Below, one piece after another: positions 5,454 to 11,785 of a stretch of DNA of 11,785 nt (position 1 is the stretch's first letter; the number at the start of each line of letters is the position of its first letter). The notes beneath the pieces were generated by a model. The model was not told the DNA's origin. It saw only the letters and a list, made by a program, of their open reading frames with translations, and made no database searches. Both the position numbers and the translations under genes were made by a program. The stretch is from assembly GCA_947483545.1 (NCBI GenBank), contig CANKNP010000146.1, positions 1-11,785 of the forward strand, in the 5' to 3' direction. The DNA comes from Deltaproteobacteria bacterium. Lineage in GTDB: Bacteria; Myxococcota; UBA796; SXON01.

Positions 5454-5483
5454 GGCAATTTCAACCGGAGAGTCAGAATTGCC
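5454..5483. repeat. Inverted repeat GGCAATT / AATTGCC in the kinase-rpoN spacer
   Basis: Seven-base arms at 5454-5460 and 5477-5483 are perfectly complementary across 16 bp. They sit just beyond the kinase 3' hairpin and about 85 bp upstream of the candidate rpoN promoter. This AT-containing pair stands out in GC-rich DNA and may be a regulator site or a second 3' stem. Confidence 0.35.
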
Positions 5484-5487
5484 GAAG

Positions 5488-5508
5488 CGAGCGCGGGGAG
5501 CGCGCTCG
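5488..5508 (-). terminator. Stem-loop after the kinase gene
   Basis: CGAGCGCG (5488-5495) and CGCGCTCG (5501-5508) form a perfect 8-bp stem with a 5-nt loop, 6 nt beyond the kinase stop codon. The following minus-strand bases are CTTCGGCAATT, with no strong T-run, so some read-through into rpoN is possible. Confidence 0.45.
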
Positions 5509-5514
5509 GTGCTG

Positions 5515-8500
5515 CTAGCGGTGAATCGGCTGCAGCCAGGCAAGGTCGAGGAACCGCTCCCCGTCCTCGCGGGCCAGGTTCGCTGCGAGCGAGCGGGCTA
5601 GCGCGTCGGCCACCCGGCGATGGCGGGCGACGGCGGCCTCGTCGGAGGAGTGCTCGGCGGCGATGCAGTGGCCTTTGAGGCTGTAGTAGCGGAAGCCCGC
5701 GGCATCGGCGCGCCGGATCGCGGACTCACCACGGCGCGTGGCCTCCCCGTGGTCGCCCAGGTCGGCGTAGACCCGCGCGAGCGAGAGATCCAGGCGACAC
5801 TCCTGGTAGGGCCAGCGCGTGCCAGGGTGGTCGAGCGCCGTCTGGATGAGGCTCCGGGCGCCCTCCTTGTCCCCTTCTTGGGCGGCGACCCGGGCACGCC
5901 AAGCGAGCACAAGCGGGGCGAACCCCTCGGAGTCGTGGCGCGGTACAAGCGGCGCGATCACATCCAACCAGCGCCGAGCGACGCCGATATCGCCCATCGC
6001 CCAGCCCACGCGGACCAGCGCGATCCCGACGGTCAGCTCTTGGTCCTTGTCCTCGAGCGAACGCGCGATGTCCATCGCCGCCTCGGCCTCGACCAACGCC
6101 TCCTCGTAGCGGCCCAGATCGACGAGCAGCAGGGACTTGTGGTGCCGGCCGCGGGTCATCCCCAGCGGGTGGTGGGTCTCCCGGGCGAGCTGGCAGGTCT
6201 TTTCCGCGAGCTCCAGGCCACGCCGCAGGTTGCCCGTGAAGTGATGAATCTCGACCAGGTTGACGCGGGCCAGCGACAGCGGGCCGAGCAGCCCGACGCG
6301 CTCGAAAACCTCGGCCGATTGCTCAAAGTGCCGACGGGCCTCGCCCGCCTGGCCCTTGCAGAGCGCGACGAGCCCGAGGCCGTTGTACCCCCAGCCAAGG
6401 CTGCGCTCGTCCCGCGTGCTCTCGCCCACGGCGAGGGCTTCGACCCAGTAACGACGGGCACCTTCAAGGTCCCCCCGGAGCCAGTGAACCCCGCCGAGAC
6501 CGTGAAGCGGCATGACGCGCAGCGCGGCATCGCTGACCCGGTCGGCGAGGCGCAACGCCTCCCGGTGGGACGCTTCGGCGCCGTCGATGTCGCCTTCATG
6601 GCGAGCCTGCTTGCCGAGCGCCGTGTGCACGCGCGCGAGTAAGCGCTCATCGGCGATCTCCCGGCCGAGCTCGATGGCTTGCTCCAGGGCTTTTCCGACC
6701 TCCGCCCACCGGCCCAGGTGCTCCAGGGCCTCCGCCCGCTGCAACAGCGTCTCCGCGAGGAGCCGGTCCGCATCGTCGAGCGTGATGTACTCGCGCGCGT
6801 CCGGCTCGATGGCGAGGGCGCGGTCCAGGTAGCCCAAGGCCTCGGCGACGAACGACCGGCCGAGCAGCCGTTGGCCTGCGCGCAGGAGATAACTGTAGGC
6901 CTTCCCTGGGACTTCTCCTTGCTCGAAGTGCCACGCCAACGCCTCGACGACCAGGTTCGCGCGCCTTCGGAACGTCCGCTCCAACGCCTCGCCGATCAGG
7001 CGATGGTATCGGGTGCGCGCCCGGACAGGGACCTCGGCCTGGAGCAGATCACGCACTCGGGCCTGGGACAGGTCGATGTGCTCCTCTCCCTCCACCCGGC
7101 GCTCCCGCACCAGCCCGGCGTCGATCAATTCGTCCACGGCGGTCAAGATGTCCGCCTCGTCGAGCAGCGACGCGGCCGACAGCAACGGCAGCGTCATCTC
7201 CTGGCTGCCCACCGCCAGGACGTGGGCAATCTCGCGCCCGTTCGCCGAGAGCGCCTCGATGCGGCTGATCAGGCCCTCGCGCACGGAACGGGGGATGGGG
7301 AGCGCGATCCTCAGTAGCTGAGGCTCATCGAGCGTCAGGCGCGCCCGGCCGTCCTCCGGGCGAATCGTGCCCTGCTCCACGAGCCCTCGGATCATCTCTG
7401 TGATGAACGCCGGGTTCCCTTCTCCCTCCTTGTGGAGACGACGCGCGAGCAGGCGGGCGGGGCCGTCATCGGGGAGCAACGCCAGGACAAGCTCCTCCAC
7501 CGCGGCAGGGGTCAACGGCCGCAACGGCACGAGGACGGGCACGACCCCCGTCGTCGCGCCGGAGATGAGACCTTCAAACCTCGCGTCTGAGATGCCCGGC
7601 GTGCGGGTGATGACCCAGACGATGCGCTCCGAGGCAAGGCTCAGGGTGTTCCGGATCAAGTACTCGATCAGCTCGACGCCAACATCATCCGCCTCATGGG
7701 CATCCTCGATAATGATGAGGCGTGGGGGAGAATTGCTCAGCATCTCTCGGAACGCCGCGTAGACGCCATAGCGCTCGAGCTTGTCGTCGCCCTCCAGGCC
7801 GTAGAGCTGCTGCAATGCGCGCGGGACCTGGACCGTCTCGGCCTTCAACGTGTCCACGAGGCTCCGAAACGCGGCGAGCGGGCCGCCCGCGCCGGTCGCC
7901 CGAATCCGAAGCGGCGGCACCCCCGCGCCGCGTGCGAGGTCTCGAGCGGTGCGGGCCATCCGAGACTTTCCGAGCCCGGCCGCACCCTCGATCAGCACCA
8001 CAGCACCTTTGCCCTCTCGCAGCCCGCCGATCGCCGAAGCCAACGCTGCGGACTCCTCCGCCCTGGACACCAGCACGGGCGGCCAGGAACCGTCGTCGAA
8101 ACGCAGCGAACCTGCGTCTGCCCCCTCAAGCACGTGGAGCAGGTGGGTGGCGCTCGCGAAGCGGTCACTAGGCTCCTTCTGCAGCAGGCGAAGGCAGATG
8201 TCCTCGAGCTCAGGCGGGACGGCAGGGGCGAGCTCCCGGGGCGGGCGCGGGGGCCGGTGCAAGTGCTTGTCGAGGTACCCAGCCAGGGTGCGGGCGTTGA
8301 AGGGTCGGCGCCCCGTGAGCATCAAATAAAGCACCGCGCCCAAGGAGTATAGGTCTGTCCGGGCGTCGATGCGATCGCCGTTGATCTGCTCTGGGGCGAT
8401 GTAGGCCACGGTGCCAAGCACCTCGCCGTGGGCGGTGAATTCCGTGACGCCTGACTCCTTGACGACACCGAAGTCCATGAGCTTGACCGAGCCGTCCGGC

Positions 8501-9030
8501 AAAAGCATCACGTTCGCCGGCGTGACATCGCGGTGAACGAGCCCCCGGAGGTGGACATACTCGAGCGCGCGCGCGACCTGGACCAGCACGTTCCGCGCTT
8601 GGGCGAACCGTTCCTGGGCGGGCTGCTCCTGCCAGGCCTCGACGGCCGCGCGCAGGTCCACGCCATCGACCAACTCCATCACGAAGTACGGACGGCCCTC
8701 GCTTTTCGCGGTGTCTGAAGGTGCGATCGGCGTTCCGACCGGGCCCGCCCCCCCCGTCCACCACCCCCAGTCATAAACGGCCGTGATGTTGGGGTGGTGA
8801 AGCTTCGACAGGGCCCGAAACTCCCTTCGGAACCGGCGCTCCACCTCGTCGGCGCTCCCGCTGGTGTTCATGAGCTTCAGGGCCCGCCGCAGACCGCCCT
8901 CCGGCCATCGCGCCTCGTAGACCGTTGCCATGCCCCCACGCCCGAGCAGCTTCACGATTTCCCACCCCGCCACCGTGCTCCCTGGGCCCGGATCCATCAG
9001 CGTTGAGGGTTTCAGGGCTGATTCACTCAC
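5515..9030 (-). CDS. PknK-like Ser/Thr protein kinase fused to an AAA/NTPase domain and TPR repeats
   Basis: The protein has 1171 residues from the GTG at 9030; GGAAGG at 9041-9046 is 10 nt upstream. ATG 8997 is an alternative without a ribosome site. The kinase domain spans about 20-300: Gly-loop GRGGMATVY (30-38), ALKLM with Lys52, catalytic loop HRDVTPAN (166-173), DFG (186-188) and APEQ (212-215). All key residues are present, so it should be active. A Gly/Pro/Ser-rich stretch at about 91-112 lengthens the loop before the hinge strand FVMEL. An AAA_16/MalT-like NTPase follows, with Walker A EGAAGLGKS (348-356) and Walker B RLIIIEDAHE (437-446). From about 715 to 1140 Ala-rich helical pairs read as TPR repeats for protein or ligand binding. 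No transmembrane helix is seen, so it is probably a soluble sensor-kinase. The order matches mycobacterial PknK and many myxobacterial kinases. A PPM phosphatase is divergent. Confidence 0.95.
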   Translation of the reverse strand: MSESALKPSTLMDPGPGSTVAGWEIVKLLGRGGMATVYEARWPEGGLRRALKLMNTSGSADEVERRFRREFRALSKLHHPNITAVYDWGWWTGGAGPVGTPIAPSDTAKSEGRPYFVMELVDGVDLRAAVEAWQEQPAQERFAQARNVLVQVARALEYVHLRGLVHRDVTPANVMLLPDGSVKLMDFGVVKESGVTEFTAHGEVLGTVAYIAPEQINGDRIDARTDLYSLGAVLYLMLTGRRPFNARTLAGYLDKHLHRPPRPPRELAPAVPPELEDICLRLLQKEPSDRFASATHLLHVLEGADAGSLRFDDGSWPPVLVSRAEESAALASAIGGLREGKGAVVLIEGAAGLGKSRMARTARDLARGAGVPPLRIRATGAGGPLAAFRSLVDTLKAETVQVPRALQQLYGLEGDDKLERYGVYAAFREMLSNSPPRLIIIEDAHEADDVGVELIEYLIRNTLSLASERIVWVITRTPGISDARFEGLISGATTGVVPVLVPLRPLTPAAVEELVLALLPDDGPARLLARRLHKEGEGNPAFITEMIRGLVEQGTIRPEDGRARLTLDEPQLLRIALPIPRSVREGLISRIEALSANGREIAHVLAVGSQEMTLPLLSAASLLDEADILTAVDELIDAGLVRERRVEGEEHIDLSQARVRDLLQAEVPVRARTRYHRLIGEALERTFRRRANLVVEALAWHFEQGEVPGKAYSYLLRAGQRLLGRSFVAEALGYLDRALAIEPDAREYITLDDADRLLAETLLQRAEALEHLGRWAEVGKALEQAIELGREIADERLLARVHTALGKQARHEGDIDGAEASHREALRLADRVSDAALRVMPLHGLGGVHWLRGDLEGARRYWVEALAVGESTRDERSLGWGYNGLGLVALCKGQAGEARRHFEQSAEVFERVGLLGPLSLARVNLVEIHHFTGNLRRGLELAEKTCQLARETHHPLGMTRGRHHKSLLLVDLGRYEEALVEAEAAMDIARSLEDKDQELTVGIALVRVGWAMGDIGVARRWLDVIAPLVPRHDSEGFAPLVLAWRARVAAQEGDKEGARSLIQTALDHPGTRWPYQECRLDLSLARVYADLGDHGEATRRGESAIRRADAAGFRYYSLKGHCIAAEHSSDEAAVARHRRVADALARSLAANLAREDGERFLDLAWLQPIHR

Positions 9031-9054
9031 CGGGCGGTTGCCTTCCCGTTACGA

Positions 9055-9062
9055 TCTATACT
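9055..9062. promoter_or_regulatory. Overlapping divergent -10-like boxes (kinase and phosphatase)
   Basis: The octamer TCTATACT contains TATACT on the plus strand (9057-9062, towards the phosphatase) and TATAGA on the minus strand (9055-9060, towards the kinase). It is the only AT-rich patch in the 83-bp spacer. If both are used, polymerases compete for the same bases. No good -35 sequence is visible for either direction. Confidence 0.4.
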
Positions 9063-9074
9063 CGCATCGCCCCG

Positions 9075-9088
9075 TCGCCGCACGGCGA
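9075..9088. promoter_or_regulatory. Palindrome TCGCCG-CA-CGGCGA between kinase and phosphatase genes
   Basis: Perfect 6-bp arms around a 2-bp centre. It falls where the -35 of the minus-strand kinase promoter would be and inside the phosphatase leader. That is a suitable operator position for co-control of both genes. A 2-nt loop makes an RNA hairpin less likely than a DNA-binding site. Confidence 0.4.
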
Positions 9089-9102
9089 ACTTCCAGACCC
9101 CC

Positions 9103-9106
9103 GGAG
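9103..9106 (+). promoter_or_regulatory. Ribosome binding site of the PPM phosphatase
   Basis: GGAG lies 7 nt before the ATG at 9114. This fixes the start, although the reading frame is open back to 8925. Confidence 0.7.
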
Positions 9107-9113
9107 CTGTTTG

Positions 9114-9875
9114 ATGAAACTCGAAGCGTTCGCCTGGACCGACCCAGGGCCAGTGCGGGAGAACAACGAGGACAGCTTTTTTGTCGAGGAAGATGGCGGG
9201 CTGTTCGTCGTAGCGGATGGTATGGGGGGCCACGCCGCCGGGGAGATCGCGTCCAAGATCGCGGTTGACACGGTGCGCGAGCTGCTGCAAGGCTCGCTCG
9301 ACCCCGAGGAGACGAGGCTGGAGCGCGATGTGCAAGACCCCGCCGACGTTTTGCGGGAGCGGCTCCGGTACGCCATGAACCAGGCGAGCGCCAAGATTCG
9401 GCGAGAGGCTCAGCTTCATCCTGCCTATTCGGGGATGGGCACGACGCTCTGTGTTTTGCTCATCGAAGCCGATTCCGCCCACATCGCCCACGTCGGCGAC
9501 TCGCGGATCTACCTCGTCCGCGATGGCGTGATCTACCGCCTGACCCGCGATCACACCGTTGTGCAGCAGGAGATCGACGCCGGGCGCCTCACCCCGGAGA
9601 TGGCCCGTCAGGTCCCCCACCGAAACTACCTGACCCAGTCCGTCGGGTACCACGGTCCCGTCGAGCCGGACACGGCTACGCGCCCCATCCTGGCGGGCGA
9701 CCTGTTCGTTCTGTGTAGCGACGGTCTCACGGACCCGTTGGACGATCCGGAGATCGCAGAGATCTGCTCGAACGCCCATCCGAACGATCTGGCCGAGTCC
9801 TTGGTGCAGGCCGCCCTCAAGGGGGGCGGTGAGGACAACATCACGGTGATCACGGTCCGCGTCGTAGAGGACTGA
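9114..9875 (+). CDS. PP2C/PPM-family Ser/Thr protein phosphatase (Stp1/PstP/PrpC-like)
   Basis: The 253-residue protein is a single-domain soluble metal-dependent phosphatase with all family motifs. They are RENNEDSFF (15-23, Asp20), VADGMGGHAAGE (33-44, Asp35), GMGTTL (107-112), HVGDSRIYL (126-134), LTRDHT (143-148), LCSDGLTD (200-207, Asp203) and GGEDNITVI (238-246, Asp241). These supply the aspartates that hold the two Mn2+/Mg2+ ions, so the enzyme should be active. It has no transmembrane helix, unlike mycobacterial PstP. It sits divergent from a Ser/Thr kinase with 83 bp between, and such pairs usually act on the same phosphoproteins; that is inference. Its last 26 bases overlap the end of the convergent histidine kinase gene. 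Confidence 0.97.
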   Translation: MKLEAFAWTDPGPVRENNEDSFFVEEDGGLFVVADGMGGHAAGEIASKIAVDTVRELLQGSLDPEETRLERDVQDPADVLRERLRYAMNQASAKIRREAQLHPAYSGMGTTLCVLLIEADSAHIAHVGDSRIYLVRDGVIYRLTRDHTVVQQEIDAGRLTPEMARQVPHRNYLTQSVGYHGPVEPDTATRPILAGDLFVLCSDGLTDPLDDPEIAEICSNAHPNDLAESLVQAALKGGGEDNITVITVRVVED

Positions 9876-11190
9876 GCACGATCTCGAACACCGAGCCGGG
9901 CTCGCCCGGGCGGTAGTGGAGCGTGCCGCCTGCGTCCTCAATGCTCTGGCGGGCCACGGCCAGCCCGAGGCCCGTCCCCACCGCGCGGGTCGTAAAAAAC
10001 GGCTCAAAGATCTGCGTGCGCACCGCTTCGGGCACGCCCAGCCCGTCGTCCTCGACTCGGAAGCGCACACCATCGAGCCCGCTGACGTGAAGGGTGATCT
10101 TCTTCGCCCCTGCTTGCGCCGCGTTCTGAAGCAGGTTCAACAACGCCCGGCGGACCACCCCCCCGTCGATCTCGACCGGCGGCGGGCTCCCGTCTACCGT
10201 CACCTCCACGGCGACGCCCTGGCGCTGCAAGGCGGCCGTCTCTCCCGCCACCACGGAGCTCGCGAGCGCGACCGGATCCTCCAACGCCAGGACAAGCGCG
10301 GGTCGTCGCGCCAGATCCAGATATCGCTCAGTCACCGCCTCCAACCGGCGAATCTCGCCGTTCAGCCCGGTCGCAAGCGCGAGCGCCGCCTCTTGACCGA
10401 CAAAGGCGCTGGCCCGCAAATCGTCTGCCAGGAGCTCCACATTCAACGAGAGCGCGTTGAGCGGGTTGCGCACCTCATGGGTGACCTGGGCGAGCATCTG
10501 CCCGACGAGCGCCAGGCGCTCCGATCGAACTCTCCGGTCCCGCTCCGCGTCCCGCTCCGCCACCGCCTGCGCCATGGTGCTGACCGCCCGGGCCAGGCTC
10601 GCGATCTCGTCGCCCCCACCGACCTCCAGCGGCGGCAACGGCTTGCCCTCGGCCAGCTGGCGCACGGCGTCCGTCAACTGTTCTACGGGCCCGAGGGCTC
10701 TGCGCGCGGCGACGAGCACGCCGATGGCGACGGCGACGGCCACCAGACCGCTGCCCACGGCGGTCCGCACGGCCCCAGATTGCGCCCGGGCCGTCTTGTC
10801 GGAAACGGCGGTGATCCGGCTGTCCACGAGCACGGCCAGCTGAAGGATCTCGTCGCGCACGACATCCCGGGGGCCCGCGCCGCGCCAGGCGCTCTCTACC
10901 TCGTCGACCTGACGATCCGCAGCGTTGATCGCGGCACGCTCCTCCGCATCTTCGGTCCGCGCCCGACTGAGGGTCCCCCGCGCCTCTTCAAGCAGCGGGG
11001 CGAGGTCCCCCCGCTCGACCGTCGCGCCCATGCGAGAGCTTACGCTGGCGAGCGGCAGATAGACCTCGTTCACGAGGGTCAGCGAGACGCCAATCCTCGC
11101 CAGTTCGACCGCATTCACCGCCAAAGCGAAGGAGAACGCACCGACAACCACGCCCAAAGCCAGCAGCACCCGCGCGCGGAGGGAGAGCAT
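9850..11190 (-). CDS. Membrane histidine kinase (NtrB/ZraS-like, HAMP-containing)
   Basis: The 446-residue protein has TM1 (about 7-28), an Ala/Glu-rich helical extracytoplasmic sensor (about 30-140), TM2 (about 141-163), HAMP (about 164-215, with LGPVEQL and GGGDEIASLA), a dimerisation helix with the H-box THEVRNPLNAL (phosphorylated His238), N-box LLNLLQNAAQA, G1 VEDDGLGV and IFEPFFTTRAVGTGLGLAVA. The H-box and FFTT(R/K) pattern is that of kinases that usually phosphorylate NtrC-type sigma-54 activators, fitting the presence of rpoN nearby. No response regulator gene lies in the window. The ATG at 11190 overlaps the TGA of the upstream methyltransferase (TGATG), so translation is probably coupled; the longer frame to 11253 would add a hydrophilic stretch before TM1. 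The 3' end overlaps the convergent phosphatase gene by 26 bp. Confidence 0.95.
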   Translation of the reverse strand: MLSLRARVLLALGVVVGAFSFALAVNAVELARIGVSLTLVNEVYLPLASVSSRMGATVERGDLAPLLEEARGTLSRARTEDAEERAAINAADRQVDEVESAWRGAGPRDVVRDEILQLAVLVDSRITAVSDKTARAQSGAVRTAVGSGLVAVAVAIGVLVAARRALGPVEQLTDAVRQLAEGKPLPPLEVGGGDEIASLARAVSTMAQAVAERDAERDRRVRSERLALVGQMLAQVTHEVRNPLNALSLNVELLADDLRASAFVGQEAALALATGLNGEIRRLEAVTERYLDLARRPALVLALEDPVALASSVVAGETAALQRQGVAVEVTVDGSPPPVEIDGGVVRRALLNLLQNAAQAGAKKITLHVSGLDGVRFRVEDDGLGVPEAVRTQIFEPFFTTRAVGTGLGLAVARQSIEDAGGTLHYRPGEPGSVFEIVLSPLRRGP

Positions 11191-11785
11191 CACGGCAGCG
11201 GATCCATCGGGCTCCCCATCTCCGCCCGCACGCGCAGGTAGTCTGGCGTCCAACGCCCGTCGGCCTGGCGTATGGTGAGGCCGGGAAGGTTGATCGTTGG
11301 TCCGGGGAGCGCGCGCACGGCATAAAGCCGGATCATCGGCCCCATTCCCTCGCGAAAGGTGACATCGCAGGTTGTGTGGACGGTGAGGCCGGCGGGCGCG
11401 AACGCGCGCTCACCCCGAGGATCCCTCGCCGGAAAGCAGGCCACAAACCAGCCGTCCCCCACCACCCCACGGGCGGCCATCGCGTAGTCCGCGATCGTGC
11501 CCCTCAGCTCCATCCGGCACGCCGCCTTCTGCGGGTGCGGAGATACTTTGCCGGTTCCAAGTGGAAAGTACGGGGGTGAACCCGTGATGAGATCAAACGA
11601 GCCTTCGAAGGGCAAGGGCGCACGAAGGTCGCCGACGAACCCGGTGACGCGCGCCTGAAGGCCGTTCCGCGACACGCTCGCCATCGAGAGGTCGTGGCTC
11701 ACGGTCTGCGCTTCGAGCATCGTGAGCGTCCGGTTCCGTGAGGGCGCGCGGTCCTCAAGCGCCCACAGGGTCATCAGCCCGACGC
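11190..11785 (-). CDS. TrmN6-like adenine N6-methyltransferase, 5' end outside the window
   Basis: The frame is open to the right edge; the visible part is about 197 residues. The first in-frame ATG (11774) is not a likely start. The codons before it read VGL, so VGLMTLWALED looks like the end of the SAM-binding motif I (xGxGVGL) and the first strand is missing. The acidic SAM-ribose motif is LTMLEAQ. The catalytic motif is DLITGSPPYFPLGTG, an SPPY variant of the (N/D)PPY box used to methylate an adenine amino group. The following HPQKAACRMELRGTIADYAMAA resembles the segment after the box in YfiC/TrmN6 (tRNA1-Val A37 N6-methyltransferase, COG4123). Other N6 or glutamine methyltransferases remain possible. 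Its stop codon overlaps the start of the histidine kinase gene, so the two are probably one transcript. Confidence 0.85.
   Translation of the reverse strand, partial: VGLMTLWALEDRAPSRNRTLTMLEAQTVSHDLSMASVSRNGLQARVTGFVGDLRAPLPFEGSFDLITGSPPYFPLGTGKVSPHPQKAACRMELRGTIADYAMAARGVVGDGWFVACFPARDPRGERAFAPAGLTVHTTCDVTFREGMGPMIRLYAVRALPGPTINLPGLTIRQADGRWTPDYLRVRAEMGSPMDPLP

Noticed and set aside
5285..5514. A sigma-54 (-24/-12) promoter for autoregulation of rpoN
   Set aside because: Reading the minus strand by eye, no TGGCAC-N5-TTGC-like sequence with correct GG/GC spacing was found.
8925..9113. N-terminal extension of the PPM phosphatase
   Set aside because: The frame is open, but it would overlap the kinase gene; GGAG is placed correctly for ATG 9114 and family members begin just there.
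9916..11241. A 441-codon open frame on the plus strand opposite the histidine kinase gene
   Set aside because: The minus strand carries a full set of HAMP/HisKA/HATPase motifs; the plus frame is Arg/His-rich with no recognisable domain.

Overview
The window is GC-rich bacterial DNA, most likely from a member of the Myxococcota or a related deltaproteobacterial lineage. Four things point there: a PknK-like Ser/Thr kinase fused to an ATPase and TPR repeats, a secreted lipoprotein with MopE-type metal-binding repeats, an Asp/Ser/Thr-rich Cys-rich lipoprotein, and a sigma-54 gene of proteobacterial type beside hpf. The taxonomic call is inference from gene content.

Layout. Positions 3-257 hold the C-terminal end of an unrecognised gene, followed directly by a 10-bp stem-loop. 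Positions 258-462 hold a near-palindromic interspersed repeat built of 8-bp CACGGAG-type units (element A). A surface-lipoprotein gene (463-1410, minus) and a HAD-superfamily phosphatase gene (1478-2149, plus) diverge from a 67-bp spacer. Between the HAD gene and a MopE-repeat lipoprotein gene (2405-3256, plus) lies a 255-bp spacer packed with repeats: a 26-bp-arm hairpin of GCGCAAAG-type units (B), a tract of CCTCCGTG units (C) and a decayed second copy of half of B lacking exactly one 8-bp unit (D). Positions 3257-3470 hold only small dyads.

From 9030 down to 3471 the minus strand carries a regulatory block: the kinase-ATPase-TPR protein (5515-9030), rpoN encoding sigma-54 (3827-5269, TTG start) and hpf encoding a short ribosome hibernation factor (3471-3773). 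A PP2C/PPM phosphatase (9114-9875, plus) diverges from the kinase across 83 bp that contain overlapping -10-like boxes and a 14-bp palindrome. An NtrB/ZraS-like histidine kinase (9850-11190, minus) overlaps the phosphatase tail to tail by 26 bp. It is coupled by a TGATG overlap to a TrmN6-like adenine N6-methyltransferase gene that runs off the right edge.

Working together (inference): the kinase and PPM phosphatase look like a matched writer/eraser pair. The histidine kinase is of the class that usually drives sigma-54 activators. rpoN-hpf links alternative transcription with ribosome idling. The block therefore reads as a signalling and growth-arrest locus.

The least explained content is the family of 8-bp-periodic palindromic repeats. 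Next is the contrast between the accessory genes, which have a -10-like box 6-9 nt before ATG and no Shine-Dalgarno, and the core genes, which have clear ribosome binding sites.
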